Below are positions 25,848 to 34,256 of a stretch of 53,625 nucleotides of DNA, in pieces (within the stretch, counting starts at the first letter, position 1; each line of letters starts with the position of its first letter). The stretch is from an uncultured Bacteroidota bacterium (GTDB lineage: Bacteria; Bacteroidota; Bacteroidia; Flavobacteriales; Flavobacteriaceae). The stretch spans positions 1-53,625 of the forward strand of contig CACEKJ010000008.1 in assembly GCA_902560045.1 (NCBI GenBank), written 5' to 3'. A model generated the notes under the pieces. It saw only the letters and a list, made by a program, of their open reading frames with translations, did no database searches and was not told the DNA's origin. The translations under genes and the position numbers were made by a program.

Positions 25848-27283
25848 AAAATTTCACAGATATAATCATAATAGGTGCTGGGCTTTCTGGAATTGGGGCA
25901 GCATGTCATTTAGAAAGAAAAAATCCTGAAAAATCCTATCAAATTTTTGAATCTAGAAAAGAAATAGGAGGAACTTGGAGTTTGTTTAAATATCCTGGCA
26001 TTAGATCTGACTCTGACATGTACACCTTTGGTTTTTCATTTAAAACCTGGGACAATCCAAAATCATTTGCCGATGCTCCCAGTATTTTAAGTTATCTAAA
26101 AGAAGCTGCAGAAGAATATAATGTTTTAGAAAAAATCAAATTTCAAACTCAGGTTTTAGAAGTTTGCTTTAATGAAGAAAATAAAATATGGTCTGTAACT
26201 ACATTGAATAATAATGTAAAAACTATACACCAATCTAATTTTTTATTTTCTTGCACAGGATATTATAATTACAATAAGGGATATACCCCAAATTTTAAGG
26301 GATTAAACGATTTTCAGGGAAAAATAATTCACCCACAACATTGGCCTGAAAAATTAGATTATGAAAATAAAAAAGTAATTGTAATAGGGAGTGGTGCAAC
26401 TGCTGTTACTATTATTCCTAAAATGGCAGATAAAACATCTGAAATCACAATGCTGCAGAGATCACCTACATATGTTGGGGCATTTCCAAATAATGATAAG
26501 GCAGCAAAGTTTTTGAAAAAGCATTTGCCAAAAAGCTTAGCGCACAAATTCATTAGATTTAAAAATATTTTTGTTCAAATTTTATTTTTTCAAGCATGTA
26601 AAATATGGCCAAAAAAAATGAAAAAATGGCTCGTTAACGGGGCGCAAAGACAATTAGGTGGATTTCCTGCAAAACCACATTTTGAGCCAAATTATAATCC
26701 TTGGGATCAAAGGTTTTGTGTGGCTCCTGACGGAGATCTTTTTAGATCAATAAAAAGTGGCAAAGCCAAAGTAATTACAAATGAAATTGACTGCCTTACA
26801 AAAAAAGGAATTAGATTAACAAACGGAACTGAGCTTTATGCTGATATTATAATTACAGCTACCGGGCTGGAGCTCTTAGCTTTTGGGGGGGCAAAAATTA
26901 AGGTCAACGACAAAGATTATAATCCATCTGACGCTGTTACCTACAAGGGATTAATGTTAAGTGGTCTTCCAAATTGTATATTTTTTGCAGGTTATACAAA
27001 TGCATCATGGACCTTGAAAAGTGATTTAACGAGTGAATACTCCAGCAGACTATTTAAATATATGACTAAAAATAATTTTAAATCTTTTGTCCCAGTCATT
27101 AAAAATAAAATGATGAAGATTTCTCCCCTATTAAATTTAAATTCTAGTTATATACATAGATCATCCCATTTATTCCCAAAGCAAGGATCAAAATTACCAT
27201 GGAAATTATATCAAAATTATTTTTTAGATTTTATAACGCTAAGACTAAATAAAATTAATGGTGATTCTATAAAATTTAAATAA
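25844..27283 (+). CDS. Flavin-containing monooxygenase, Baeyer-Villiger type
   Basis: A class B flavoprotein monooxygenase of about 479 aa. It has the FAD motif IIIGAGLSGIGAA near residue 7, the GGTWSLFKYPGIRSDSDMY segment near 44, the Baeyer-Villiger fingerprint FQGKIIHPQHWP near 156 and a second Rossmann motif VIGSGATAVTI near 177 for NADPH. I prefer the TTG at 25844, which overlaps the stop of the PepSY gene (TTGA) and starts MKNFTDIIIIGAG. An in-frame ATG at 25805 would add 13 residues and a 43-bp overlap. Likely substrates are ketones or lipophilic compounds; none can be named. Confidence 0.85.
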   Translation: MKNFTDIIIIGAGLSGIGAACHLERKNPEKSYQIFESRKEIGGTWSLFKYPGIRSDSDMYTFGFSFKTWDNPKSFADAPSILSYLKEAAEEYNVLEKIKFQTQVLEVCFNEENKIWSVTTLNNNVKTIHQSNFLFSCTGYYNYNKGYTPNFKGLNDFQGKIIHPQHWPEKLDYENKKVIVIGSGATAVTIIPKMADKTSEITMLQRSPTYVGAFPNNDKAAKFLKKHLPKSLAHKFIRFKNIFVQILFFQACKIWPKKMKKWLVNGAQRQLGGFPAKPHFEPNYNPWDQRFCVAPDGDLFRSIKSGKAKVITNEIDCLTKKGIRLTNGTELYADIIITATGLELLAFGGAKIKVNDKDYNPSDAVTYKGLMLSGLPNCIFFAGYTNASWTLKSDLTSEYSSRLFKYMTKNNFKSFVPVIKNKMMKISPLLNLNSSYIHRSSHLFPKQGSKLPWKLYQNYFLDFITLRLNKINGDSIKFK

Positions 27284-27306
27284 ATTAATTTATTAATATT
27301 ACGATT

Positions 27307-28644
27307 ATGAAAAATTTATATAAGCTACTATTCTGCCTCTTGTTTCTCACTTGCAGTTCAGGTGATGAAACTGATACAGATGAAATTATTGATTTAACAG
27401 TTAGTATTTCTGCAAACCTGAGCTCCCTAACTTTTGAAAATACAATGGTTTCCCAAACATCTGTTCCTAAAGTAATAATCATAAACGCTGAAAATGCAAC
27501 TTCTGAAATAACTGTCAATGCACCTGATGGTTATGAGGTTTCAGTTAATAATACTTTTTCAAGTAGCATTTCTTTTCAGCCTGAAATTTCAAATGAAGTA
27601 TATGTACGCTTTGCTCCAAGTGAACCTGTAAATTATTATTCTACCCTACAAATATCTTCAAATGAACTAAACAACAATATTAACGTGAATTTATTTGGAA
27701 TAGGAACTCCCCTAACATTTACATATCAAGCTTTCAATAGCCAACCCCTTGGTTTTGGAGGAGGTTTTAACCAATCTGCAAGTCAAACTTTTAACCTACA
27801 CGATGACCTATCTGAAATAAGAGAAATAAAAATGTTTCTTCAAATAGATTGCCCAAATACAGGTTGTGACGACTGGGATCGATTTGCAAATATAAAAGTC
27901 AAAGACCAATCCACCGGAAATTGGTATGAGATTGGAAGATACATAACCCCCTATTGGGTTGGAACTCAACAATTAAGTAGAGGTTTGGAATTTGACGTAA
28001 CAGACTTTAAATCTTTTTTAACCGGGCCGACAGAATTGATGATTTATATTGAAAACTGGACAGCTAAAGCTGATATAGTTTCTGTTGAATTTGATTATCT
28101 TGCAGGAACACCTGACTATGCTTATTATGCTGTTTCTGAAGTTTATAACCTGCATTCTAATTCAATAAGTGGAATACCATATGGAGTTGATCATAATATA
28201 GACTTAGATAAATCTATTCAAATGCCTAATAATTCCGAAAGTTCACATTTAAGGACAATTATTTCTGGTTGGGGTCATGCAACTCCAAATGATGCAGATG
28301 GAAGGCCTTGCGCGGAATGGTGTTTTCGAACACATGATGTAAAAATAAATGGAAATAATACTTTTCAGCATTATATGGGACCAATTGGATGCTCATCTAA
28401 TCCAATAAGTAACCAATCACCTGGGAATTGGCAGCCAGATAGAGCTGGATGGTGTCCGGGAATGGTCGTTCCAGTAAGAATAGATGAGCTTGATTTAGGT
28501 CTGAATAGTACTACGTTCTCTTTTGAATATGATTTGGAAGATTGGACTAGTAACGGAAATGGAGGAAATGCATTTTATGCTATTTCCACATATGTAGTTT
28601 TAAAAAGTAACTCAGAAATAGTTCCTGCAGCTATACAAGATTAA
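27307..28644 (+). CDS. PNGase F-like lipoprotein
   Basis: A 445-aa lipoprotein with lipobox FLTC after about 16 residues. Residues 30-135 form an Ig-like beta domain; the rest is a PNGase F-type peptide:N-glycosidase with its two eight-stranded halves. Catalytic-site signatures are NTGCDDWDRFANI near residue 184, with the essential Asp, and CAEWCFRTHDV near 335, with the Glu known from PNGase F. The enzyme releases N-glycans from asparagine at or outside the cell surface. Two GH92 mannosidase genes in the same window fit a role in N-glycan use, although they lie 25 kb away. Confidence 0.9.
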   Translation: MKNLYKLLFCLLFLTCSSGDETDTDEIIDLTVSISANLSSLTFENTMVSQTSVPKVIIINAENATSEITVNAPDGYEVSVNNTFSSSISFQPEISNEVYVRFAPSEPVNYYSTLQISSNELNNNINVNLFGIGTPLTFTYQAFNSQPLGFGGGFNQSASQTFNLHDDLSEIREIKMFLQIDCPNTGCDDWDRFANIKVKDQSTGNWYEIGRYITPYWVGTQQLSRGLEFDVTDFKSFLTGPTELMIYIENWTAKADIVSVEFDYLAGTPDYAYYAVSEVYNLHSNSISGIPYGVDHNIDLDKSIQMPNNSESSHLRTIISGWGHATPNDADGRPCAEWCFRTHDVKINGNNTFQHYMGPIGCSSNPISNQSPGNWQPDRAGWCPGMVVPVRIDELDLGLNSTTFSFEYDLEDWTSNGNGGNAFYAISTYVVLKSNSEIVPAAIQD

Positions 28645-29105
28645 TTTTCTTGCTCTAAAATTACGTCTTCAGGAAGAATGAAGGCTCCTCTTTGAATTTC
28701 CCAAAAATTTGAGATTCTTTCTATATTTAGTTGAGAGTAAAAATGAGGGAATAATCCTTTTCTGTTATCTTTCGGATATGGTTCTTCAAAAACTAAATCA
28801 TTTCCCAGATCACTCGATTTAAACTGAATTAAAACAAGATCTTCGTCATTTTCAAAAAAATAATAAAGCGTTCCTGCAAGCTGCTTAGCTGTTGATAAAT
28901 GAATGAATCCATCTTTAATATCAAGATCAGTTGTTATGTATCCATTCTTTTTAGAAATCAACCATTGTTCCTGAGTTAAAATTTTATAGACATTAGTTTC
29001 TGTTTTCATTTCTAAATTTTGATTATTTTCAAAAATTAACATAATAATTGCTATCGGAATGACTATCATTCCTAATGTTTTCCAGCTAAAATTCATTTTT
29101 GACAT
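28641..29105 (-). CDS. DUF952 protein with N-terminal membrane anchor
   Basis: A 154-aa protein. Residues 10-25 form one hydrophobic anchor, followed by a DUF952 domain with YKILTQEQW near residue 39, DGFIHLSTAKQLAGTLYYFF near 67 and a FPHFYSQL segment near 120. Family members are usually about 110 aa and soluble, so the anchor is unusual; a start at Met34 (MKTETNVYKIL) would give the normal soluble form. Its stop overlaps that of the convergent PNGase gene. Confidence 0.75.
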   Translation of the reverse strand: MSKMNFSWKTLGMIVIPIAIIMLIFENNQNLEMKTETNVYKILTQEQWLISKKNGYITTDLDIKDGFIHLSTAKQLAGTLYYFFENDEDLVLIQFKSSDLGNDLVFEEPYPKDNRKGLFPHFYSQLNIERISNFWEIQRGAFILPEDVILEQEN

Positions 29106-29112
29106 TTCTGTA

Positions 29113-29268
29113 TTATGAGTTAATTTCTTTAAGCTTACTTTTTAATTTTTCTAGCTTAATTTTTCTCCACCAAATTTTGTTTTCATTACCCTGCTCTTCA
29201 GCTCTATGAATTTTCTTATTTAGCTGATTTATTTTTTTTTTCAAATAAGGTGCATTGATTTTTTTCAT
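29113..29268 (-). CDS. Small basic coiled-coil protein (51 aa)
   Basis: A 51-aa frame with ATG at 29266-29268, almost entirely Lys, Glu, Ile and Leu in heptad-like order, with a central ENKIWWRKIKLEKLKSKL. The pI is high. The preserved frame and composition suggest a real small gene; no family recognised. Confidence 0.5.
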   Translation of the reverse strand: MKKINAPYLKKKINQLNKKIHRAEEQGNENKIWWRKIKLEKLKSKLKEINS

Positions 29269-29368
29269 AATAATTATTTGTGGCTTATACTTAAAGTTAA
29301 AAAAATCTAATTTGCTTTACGTTAAAATAATATTAAAAATCTCCGCTAATTGTTAGTATATTTATTTA

Positions 29369-29599
29369 ATGAAAAAAATATTTTTTCTTTCTTTTTTACT
29401 TATCATATCTTGCTCTGACAATGATGAAGAAATACCAAATATGTGTGTTGATGAAACATTAATCAACTTAGAAATTCCTTGCCCTTTGGTTGTTGATCCT
29501 GTTTGTGGTTGTGACGGTATGACTTACAATAATAGTTGCGAGGCATTTAACTGGAATGGAGTAATTGCCTATTCAGATGGAATATGCGAAGACAACTGA
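29369..29599 (+). CDS. Kazal-type inhibitor lipoprotein
   Basis: A 76-aa lipoprotein (lipobox IISC) consisting of a short acidic linker and one Kazal module with the conserved PVCGCDGMTYNNSCEAF core and cysteines at the expected spacing. Kazal domains block serine proteases by inserting a loop into the active site. A close paralogue lies at 34416-34649 with an almost identical Kazal body but a different signal peptide. Confidence 0.85.
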   Translation: MKKIFFLSFLLIISCSDNDEEIPNMCVDETLINLEIPCPLVVDPVCGCDGMTYNNSCEAFNWNGVIAYSDGICEDN

Positions 29600-29600
29600 T

Positions 29601-30029
29601 TTATTTTTTCAAGTGATTAAATAAACTTACCCCGTAAAGTCCTATCGCGCCCCACATTAGAAAAATAAAATGTGAGGATGGAATCCAAAAATATGCTAGA
29701 ATCAAATTTGACAATAGTAATAACCCAAGAGCTGTTAAAAGTCTATTTCTAAAAGCATAAATTTCTAAAAATTTGTCCGAAGTGAAAGAGACAAGTAAAA
29801 ATCCAATTCCTAAAACATAGAGCCCAAGAAATCGATAAATCTGAGTTAAATAAGCACTTAATGTGGCATTTCCCTCAATTGAAAAAAGGTCTGAAAAACT
29901 CATTTTCAACCTTTCTTCGTTGGCCACCTGATCTAAAATCCATGGTTCAGAACTTATTAGCCATCTTATCCCTGAAATACAAAGAACCAATCCTATTAAA
30001 ACTATAGGGTACTTAATTGATTTTTTCAT
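29601..30029 (-). CDS. DUF4345-like membrane protein
   Basis: A 142-aa protein with four predicted membrane helices: residues 8-26, 60-83, 93-115 and 118-136. It starts with a basic MKKSIKYP and has a YRFLGLYVLGIGFLL segment. The pattern resembles DUF4345, but I am not certain. Convergent with the Kazal gene with 1 bp between stops. Confidence 0.55.
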   Translation of the reverse strand: MKKSIKYPIVLIGLVLCISGIRWLISSEPWILDQVANEERLKMSFSDLFSIEGNATLSAYLTQIYRFLGLYVLGIGFLLVSFTSDKFLEIYAFRNRLLTALGLLLLSNLILAYFWIPSSHFIFLMWGAIGLYGVSLFNHLKK

Positions 30030-30045
30030 TTAATAAAATATGTAT

Positions 30046-30465
30046 TTAGTCTAATATGACTAGCTTCAATTTTAATCCTTTAAAAGTTTCTGCAACCCCT
30101 TCCACTGAAGTTTCGCTTTGAAGTGAAATTCTAATAAACCCTTCACCATAACTCAAATAGGAAAATGTTGTATCCCCAATTTCTTTCCAAACAAGATTAT
30201 ATTGTGGGAACTGACTCCATCTTTGAGGTCTTTCATCAGTTGCAGCTCTTTCAATATAAGCAAGTACGGCCCCATTTTGCATTACATTACTGTCAATTTC
30301 TGGAACTTTAATTTGAAAATTTCCGTATTGTTTGTCATCACTTAAACTTGTTAAATCTCCAAATTCTACAATGATAACTTCATCCTCGTCTACATCAACT
30401 TCAGATTCAACATTAATACAAGAAAAAAATAGTAAGGGAATAAATAAATAAAGTAAATTTTTCAT
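30046..30465 (-). CDS. Lipoprotein of unknown function
   Basis: A 139-aa lipoprotein (lipobox FFSC) whose mature part starts with an acidic DVDEDEVII segment, then beta-rich sequence with SQFPQYNLVWKEIGDTTF. It is 16 bp upstream of the membrane protein gene on the same strand, so probably in one operon. I recognise no family. Confidence 0.65.
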   Translation of the reverse strand: MKNLLYLFIPLLFFSCINVESEVDVDEDEVIIVEFGDLTSLSDDKQYGNFQIKVPEIDSNVMQNGAVLAYIERAATDERPQRWSQFPQYNLVWKEIGDTTFSYLSYGEGFIRISLQSETSVEGVAETFKGLKLKLVILD

Positions 30466-30554
30466 AAGAGTGATATTTTAATATTAATTAATACAATTTA
30501 CAAATATTTAAGATTAATAAGGTCTTAATATAAATTGGTAACTTAGATTTTCCT

Positions 30555-30683
30555 ATGAAAGGTTTACTACACACTGATTCGTTGAAAAGTCCCTTGCTTG
30601 GTGATTGGCTTTTTATTGGATTATTAATCGTTATTTTAATCTGTTTAATTTATTTAATCAAAAAGTATTTTAAAAAATTATGA
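30555..30683 (+). CDS. Small single-pass membrane protein (42 aa)
   Basis: An ATG-initiated 42-codon frame with a hydrophobic helix (WLFIGLLIVILICLIYLI) and a basic C-terminus. Its TGA overlaps the ATG of the CIA30-like gene (ATGA), an arrangement that supports real translation and coupling. Confidence 0.55.
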   Translation: MKGLLHTDSLKSPLLGDWLFIGLLIVILICLIYLIKKYFKKL

Positions 30684-31225
30684 AGAAGTTTACATTTATC
30701 ATTTTTTTAATATTTACAACTACGAATAGTCAAAGTGTAGATTTAATTAATCCGAATCAAAACATTGGTTTAAAAGGCTGGAGTATTGTTAATGATGATG
30801 TTATGGGGGGTGTTTCAACTTCCTACATATCATTAAATGAAGAAAAAAAATTGATTTTCAAGGGATATTTATCTCTTGAAAATAATGGTGGTTTTGCTTC
30901 ATCAAGATTAGGTGTTAAAAAAAAAGAATTAGTTGGAGTTAAATCTTTTAAAATAAAATTTAGAGGAGACGGAAATACTTATAAATTACGGCTTAGACAA
31001 AACTATAGACGAGTTTCTTATTCCTGTGACTTTGAATCTACAAAAGATAAATGGGTTGAAATAGATATTCCAATTGAAGATTTTAAACCCACATGGCGAG
31101 GTTATAATTATTCTGATTATCCTGCTTTGGAAATTGAAGAAATTAATTCTTTGGGTTTACACATTTCTGACAAACAAGAAGGTGAGTTCGAATTAGAAAT
31201 AGAATATATCAAAGCAATTTATTAG
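30680..31225 (+). CDS. CIA30-family secreted protein
   Basis: A 181-aa protein with a Sec signal peptide (cleavage near NSQ). The CIA30 domain is recognisable by GWSIVNDDVMGGVSTS at about residue 33, then NNGGFASSR near 73, a YKLRLRQNYRRVSYSC strand and a C-terminal LGLHISDKQEGEFELEI. Named after a mitochondrial complex I assembly factor, the bacterial domain is a galactose-binding-like jelly roll of unknown role. Coupled to the small upstream gene by a 4-bp overlap. Confidence 0.85.
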   Translation: MKKFTFIIFLIFTTTNSQSVDLINPNQNIGLKGWSIVNDDVMGGVSTSYISLNEEKKLIFKGYLSLENNGGFASSRLGVKKKELVGVKSFKIKFRGDGNTYKLRLRQNYRRVSYSCDFESTKDKWVEIDIPIEDFKPTWRGYNYSDYPALEIEEINSLGLHISDKQEGEFELEIEYIKAIY

Positions 31226-31295
31226 TGTTTGAATCTACTACTTGTTAAAATATTAACAACTTACTATATTGTAACTAAATTTAAAACTTGATACT

Positions 31296-31640
31296 ATGGA
31301 AAATATATCATTAGCTTTTCAATTAATTGTTGCTGTTTCTGTTCTAATCGTTTGGATATTTAGATTCGACAATATTGTAATTGAATTTAAACATTATGGG
31401 TATTCTGATTTATTAAGAAATTTTGTGGGGGCTTCAAAAATATCAACCTCGGCATTTTTAATATTGGGTTTGTGGTATAATGAAATAACCCTTTATGCGT
31501 CATTGTCAATGGCTTTCTTTATGTTATGTGCTCAACTTTCTCATATCAAGGTTAAAAATCCTTTTATCAAATTTGTGCCCTCATTAATATTCTTGTGCAT
31601 GTCCTTGTTTATTGCTTCACATAATTGTGGCTTGATATAA
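31296..31640 (+). CDS. DoxX-like membrane protein
   Basis: A 114-aa protein with four hydrophobic helices and the DoxX-like segment FVGASKISTSAFLILGLW near residue 43. It ends in ASHNCGLI, and the TAA overlaps the ATG of the next gene (TAATG), so the two form a pair. The likely role is in membrane redox or quinone-linked processes, known only for the family. Confidence 0.72.
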   Translation: MENISLAFQLIVAVSVLIVWIFRFDNIVIEFKHYGYSDLLRNFVGASKISTSAFLILGLWYNEITLYASLSMAFFMLCAQLSHIKVKNPFIKFVPSLIFLCMSLFIASHNCGLI

Positions 31641-31975
31641 TGGATGTATACACAATAATTATAATTTTTACTGCCATGTCTTTTATATCCTACGGATTAA
31701 ATTCTTTTATTTCAAAAAAAATGATTTCTGAATATGAAAGATGGGGTTTAGAAAAAAGAAGAAAACAAATAGGAGGTATTCAATTAATTTGCGGCCTTGG
31801 GATATTGATAGGGTTAAAATATAATTCTGTACTAATTCCTAGTTCAATTCTTTTAATAATTATGATGCTTGTAGCAGTTTATATTAGAATAAAAATTAAA
31901 GATAATATTTCTGATATATTGCCTGCTATTGCATACCTAGTTTTAGGTATAATAATACTAAGAGGATTTTCGTAA
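31640..31975 (+). CDS. DoxX-like/small membrane protein, partner of 31296
   Basis: A 111-aa protein with four hydrophobic helices separated by a basic loop (EKRRKQIGG). I start it at the ATG at 31640 overlapping the upstream stop (TAATG). An upstream ATG at 31625 would add five residues from inside the previous gene. The pattern is DoxX-like. The pair probably forms a small integral complex. Confidence 0.65.
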   Translation: MDVYTIIIIFTAMSFISYGLNSFISKKMISEYERWGLEKRRKQIGGIQLICGLGILIGLKYNSVLIPSSILLIIMMLVAVYIRIKIKDNISDILPAIAYLVLGIIILRGFS

Positions 31976-31998
31976 AAAAATGGGGAATTTAGCGCTAT

Positions 31999-32136
31999 TT
32001 AGATACTTCTAAATCTCCTTGCACCCGCCCAAGCAACTTTTTTAGTTCTTCCTAAAAAGGACTTAACTTCAAGCCTGTCGTTAAATTCGTTTCTTGCTGA
32101 ATTTAATTGTACGTTACCGTTGTCTTGATTATTCAT
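31999..32136 (-). CDS. Small basic protein (45 aa)
   Basis: A 45-codon frame from an ATG at 32134-32136 encoding a polar N-terminus (MNNQDNGNVQLN) and a basic C-terminus KVAWAGARRFRSI. The balanced composition, unlike the surrounding AT-rich DNA, suggests a real gene. No family recognised. Confidence 0.5.
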   Translation of the reverse strand: MNNQDNGNVQLNSARNEFNDRLEVKSFLGRTKKVAWAGARRFRSI

Positions 32137-32250
32137 TATTTAATTTTATTTAAATTTGGGCTGCAAAAATAATATATAATTTATATTTAAAATCTTTTTT
32201 TAATAAAAAATTTATTTAAATAAATTGTCTCTTAATTGGTAACTTACTAC

Positions 32251-32886
32251 ATGAAAAAATTAATACTATTACTGTTCCTTGTTCTTTCTTTTTCTTGTAA
32301 TAGTGATGACTCTGAAGAAATTATAGAAGAATGCCTTCCAAATATTGATTTGGTTGGTTCCTGGTATTGGAGTGATGAAGTAATTGTTTTTACAGAAGAT
32401 ACATTTGCATACTATGAAAATGACGAAACCTATTTTAACAATCCAAGTGCAAGGATATATTGTATTCAGGGAGATGTATTATATGTTCCAGAATTTATCG
32501 CTACTGATTTTTATTTTGAAATAGTTGATGAAAATTCTTTTTTGTTTGGATATGCAAGTAGCCCAAAATTATTTGTTAGAGGAGAAGACTACCAAGAGTG
32601 GCAGCCAGTTTGTATGGAGATTGATCGACTACAAAATACAATAGCCACTCCTGTTAATAATGAGAATGCTGTTATATATATATTTTATGATGATGGAACA
32701 CTGCAATGGGGGTTAGAAAATGGGGAACAATTTACTGATGAATATTGTATATATGATTATCCTGGTAACTTTGATTTAGTATTTGATTATGGTGAATTTT
32801 CAAAGTGGATACGTTTTCCTTGGTCCCCTGATGATGGAGATACTATAGTTGTTAGTTCCGTCTTATACGAATTAGAAGATTTTTAA
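32251..32886 (+). CDS. Lipoprotein of unknown function
   Basis: A 211-aa lipoprotein with signal peptide MKKLILLLFLVLSFSC; I choose ATG 32251 rather than a TTG five codons earlier. The mature part is acidic and aromatic-rich, with LVGSWYWSDE at the start, a lipocalin-like first strand, and ends in a SKWIRFPWSPDDGD segment. The first 28 nt of the gene resemble the shared leader described for 34416, 36812 and 39631. Confidence 0.68.
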   Translation: MKKLILLLFLVLSFSCNSDDSEEIIEECLPNIDLVGSWYWSDEVIVFTEDTFAYYENDETYFNNPSARIYCIQGDVLYVPEFIATDFYFEIVDENSFLFGYASSPKLFVRGEDYQEWQPVCMEIDRLQNTIATPVNNENAVIYIFYDDGTLQWGLENGEQFTDEYCIYDYPGNFDLVFDYGEFSKWIRFPWSPDDGDTIVVSSVLYELEDF

Positions 32887-33034
32887 ATTTTATATAATTA
32901 GGTTATTGTAATAATTATTTTATCCAAAATATTATTTGAGGCATTCCCAACATATATGATATAATCCGCCTTTTCAATTTCCCAATCATTGTTAATTTCA
33001 GCTTATTCGTAACACTTTTGAAAATGATGCGGAA

Positions 33035-33080
33035 ATAAACCACTAACGACTTTTTCATTAACTTGCAGATAAAATAAACA
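33035..33080 (+). repeat. Upstream repeat U, copy 1
   Basis: This 46-bp stretch matches 36756-36801 at 38 of 46 positions and lies just upstream of the ATG at 33090. Both copies include an ACTTTTTCA...CTTG core. It looks like a duplicated promoter or leader region. Confidence 0.6.
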
Positions 33081-33089
33081 CAAATTGTA

Positions 33090-33476
33090 ATGATTAATAT
33101 TTTTAAAAAAACCATTTTACTTCAAATTTTCCTTTTTCTTTCCCTGATCACTTTAACGATAATCGAAGAAGGTTTACTTCCTAGTGAAGAAGTTCCCTCA
33201 GATTTTAGCATTGTAGAGGGAATTCTGTTCTTATTCATTATTTTATTGTTGCCATTTATGTGGTATTTCTTATACAAACTAAAACCTATTGGAAAAAAGT
33301 TGTTTGTATTCTATCTTATTTTGGGTGCTATTAGTTTTTTTGTAATATCCGATTATTCATATGATGTTACAAGTTTAACTCCTTTTTTAGAATTTGGTGA
33401 TAATGCATTGATACTTTTAGATGGTGTAATTTTAGCATTTTTATTTTTCACAGATGTAAAAGAAAATTTTAATTAA
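33090..33476 (+). CDS. Small membrane protein, unknown
   Basis: A 128-aa protein with four predicted membrane helices (about residues 8-26, 42-62, 71-88 and 104-122) and a short periplasmic segment with EEGLLPSEEVPSD. No family recognised. It is the first gene after the U repeat and 3 bp precede the next small ORF, so it may start a run of co-transcribed small genes. Confidence 0.6.
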   Translation: MINIFKKTILLQIFLFLSLITLTIIEEGLLPSEEVPSDFSIVEGILFLFIILLLPFMWYFLYKLKPIGKKLFVFYLILGAISFFVISDYSYDVTSLTPFLEFGDNALILLDGVILAFLFFTDVKENFN

Positions 33477-33479
33477 TTT

Positions 33480-33647
33480 ATGGTTAAGTTCTTCTTAAAA
33501 CTTCTTAAATATCTACTAAAGTTTATCGATGATTTACCTGTAATTGGTGCGGCAAGAAAATTTGCAGAAAAAAATTTAGAAATCACTTTAATTGTAGTCT
33601 TTATTATATTTCTTATTTATTCACTTTATAAATTCAGAAAAGAATAA
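33480..33647 (+). CDS. Small single-pass membrane protein (55 aa)
   Basis: An ATG-initiated 55-aa frame with an amphipathic basic N-terminus (FFLKLLKYLLKF), then DDLPVIGAARKFAEKN and one membrane helix (LIVVFIIFLIYSLY). It follows the previous gene by 3 bp. Composition supports translation; no homologue recognised. Confidence 0.55.
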   Translation: MVKFFLKLLKYLLKFIDDLPVIGAARKFAEKNLEITLIVVFIIFLIYSLYKFRKE

Positions 33648-33652
33648 AAGAA

Positions 33653-33781
33653 ATGAAAAAACTCAAGTTAAAAATTTTTTACTATTGTATAAGACTAGTT
33701 GTATATGGATTATATTTTGATATAAGTCTAAGCAGAAAACTTTTTAAGAAAGATTTAAGGATCCATATTCTTCAAATATGA
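33653..33781 (+). CDS. Small basic protein (42 aa)
   Basis: A 42-aa ATG-initiated frame rich in Lys, Leu, Ile and Tyr, 5 bp after the previous stop. Its TGA overlaps a second ATGAAAAAGCTAA motif (33778) that starts a 10-codon frame and stops at once; that motif equals the first bases of the shared lipoprotein leader. Confidence 0.45.
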   Translation: MKKLKLKIFYYCIRLVVYGLYFDISLSRKLFKKDLRIHILQI

Positions 33782-33802
33782 AAAAGCTAACACCAAAGAA
33801 AA

Positions 33803-34009
33803 ATGGATAAACTTGAAAAACTAATATACTCGGTTAAATATCTCCCACCAATTTTATATTTTGGATCTGTTGGATTAATCGGATATGATATTTATTGTAA
33901 TGTAATTAAAGAGACAGAATTTCTTAGTGAATATACGCAGACCCCATTAGCTATATTATTTTTTTATATGACATACTTAGGACTTAAAAACTTAAAAATG
34001 AAAAAATGA
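33803..34009 (+). CDS. Small membrane protein (68 aa)
   Basis: A 68-aa protein with two hydrophobic segments (LPPILYFGSVGLIGYDIY and LAILFFYMTYLG) and a basic end. The stop overlaps the next ATG (ATGA). No family recognised. Confidence 0.55.
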   Translation: MDKLEKLIYSVKYLPPILYFGSVGLIGYDIYCNVIKETEFLSEYTQTPLAILFFYMTYLGLKNLKMKK

Positions 34010-34128
34010 AAAACAAAGATTTGATAAATAATTTATCACAAACAATTTCTAAAGAACTAAAAAAGCCTAATGGCGGAAATAAGAAACTTATTGATACACT
34101 ACAAAAGATTTTGGATAAGGTTTCATAA
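34006..34128 (+). CDS. Small polar protein (40 aa)
   Basis: A 40-aa frame that overlaps the preceding stop (ATGA), with polar, helix-forming sequence (LINNLSQTISKELKK). Coupled overlap suggests genuine translation. Function unknown. Confidence 0.5.
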   Translation: MKNKDLINNLSQTISKELKKPNGGNKKLIDTLQKILDKVS

Positions 34129-34140
34129 TTAATATACGAC

Positions 34141-34254
34141 ATGAAAAAACTACCAAATTGGGCTAAGCTTACTATAGTTGTTGTTGGATTAGCAATCGGA
34201 TATAAATTTGGCTATGCTGTTATGAATTGGTTATTGGACTTACTAAACTTTTAA
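34141..34254 (+). CDS. Small single-pass membrane protein (37 aa)
   Basis: A 37-aa frame with a hydrophobic helix (LTIVVVGLAIGYKFGYAV). It starts MKKLPNWAK, preceded by the sequence AATATACGAC, close to the AACATACGAT found directly before three leader genes in this region. Confidence 0.5.
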   Translation: MKKLPNWAKLTIVVVGLAIGYKFGYAVMNWLLDLLNF

Positions 34255-34256
34255 AT

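Noticed and set aside
32915-33115. Minus-strand 66-aa frame
   Set aside because: It overlaps the U repeat and the start of the 33090 gene, and its sequence has no domain or clean start context; probably a shadow frame.
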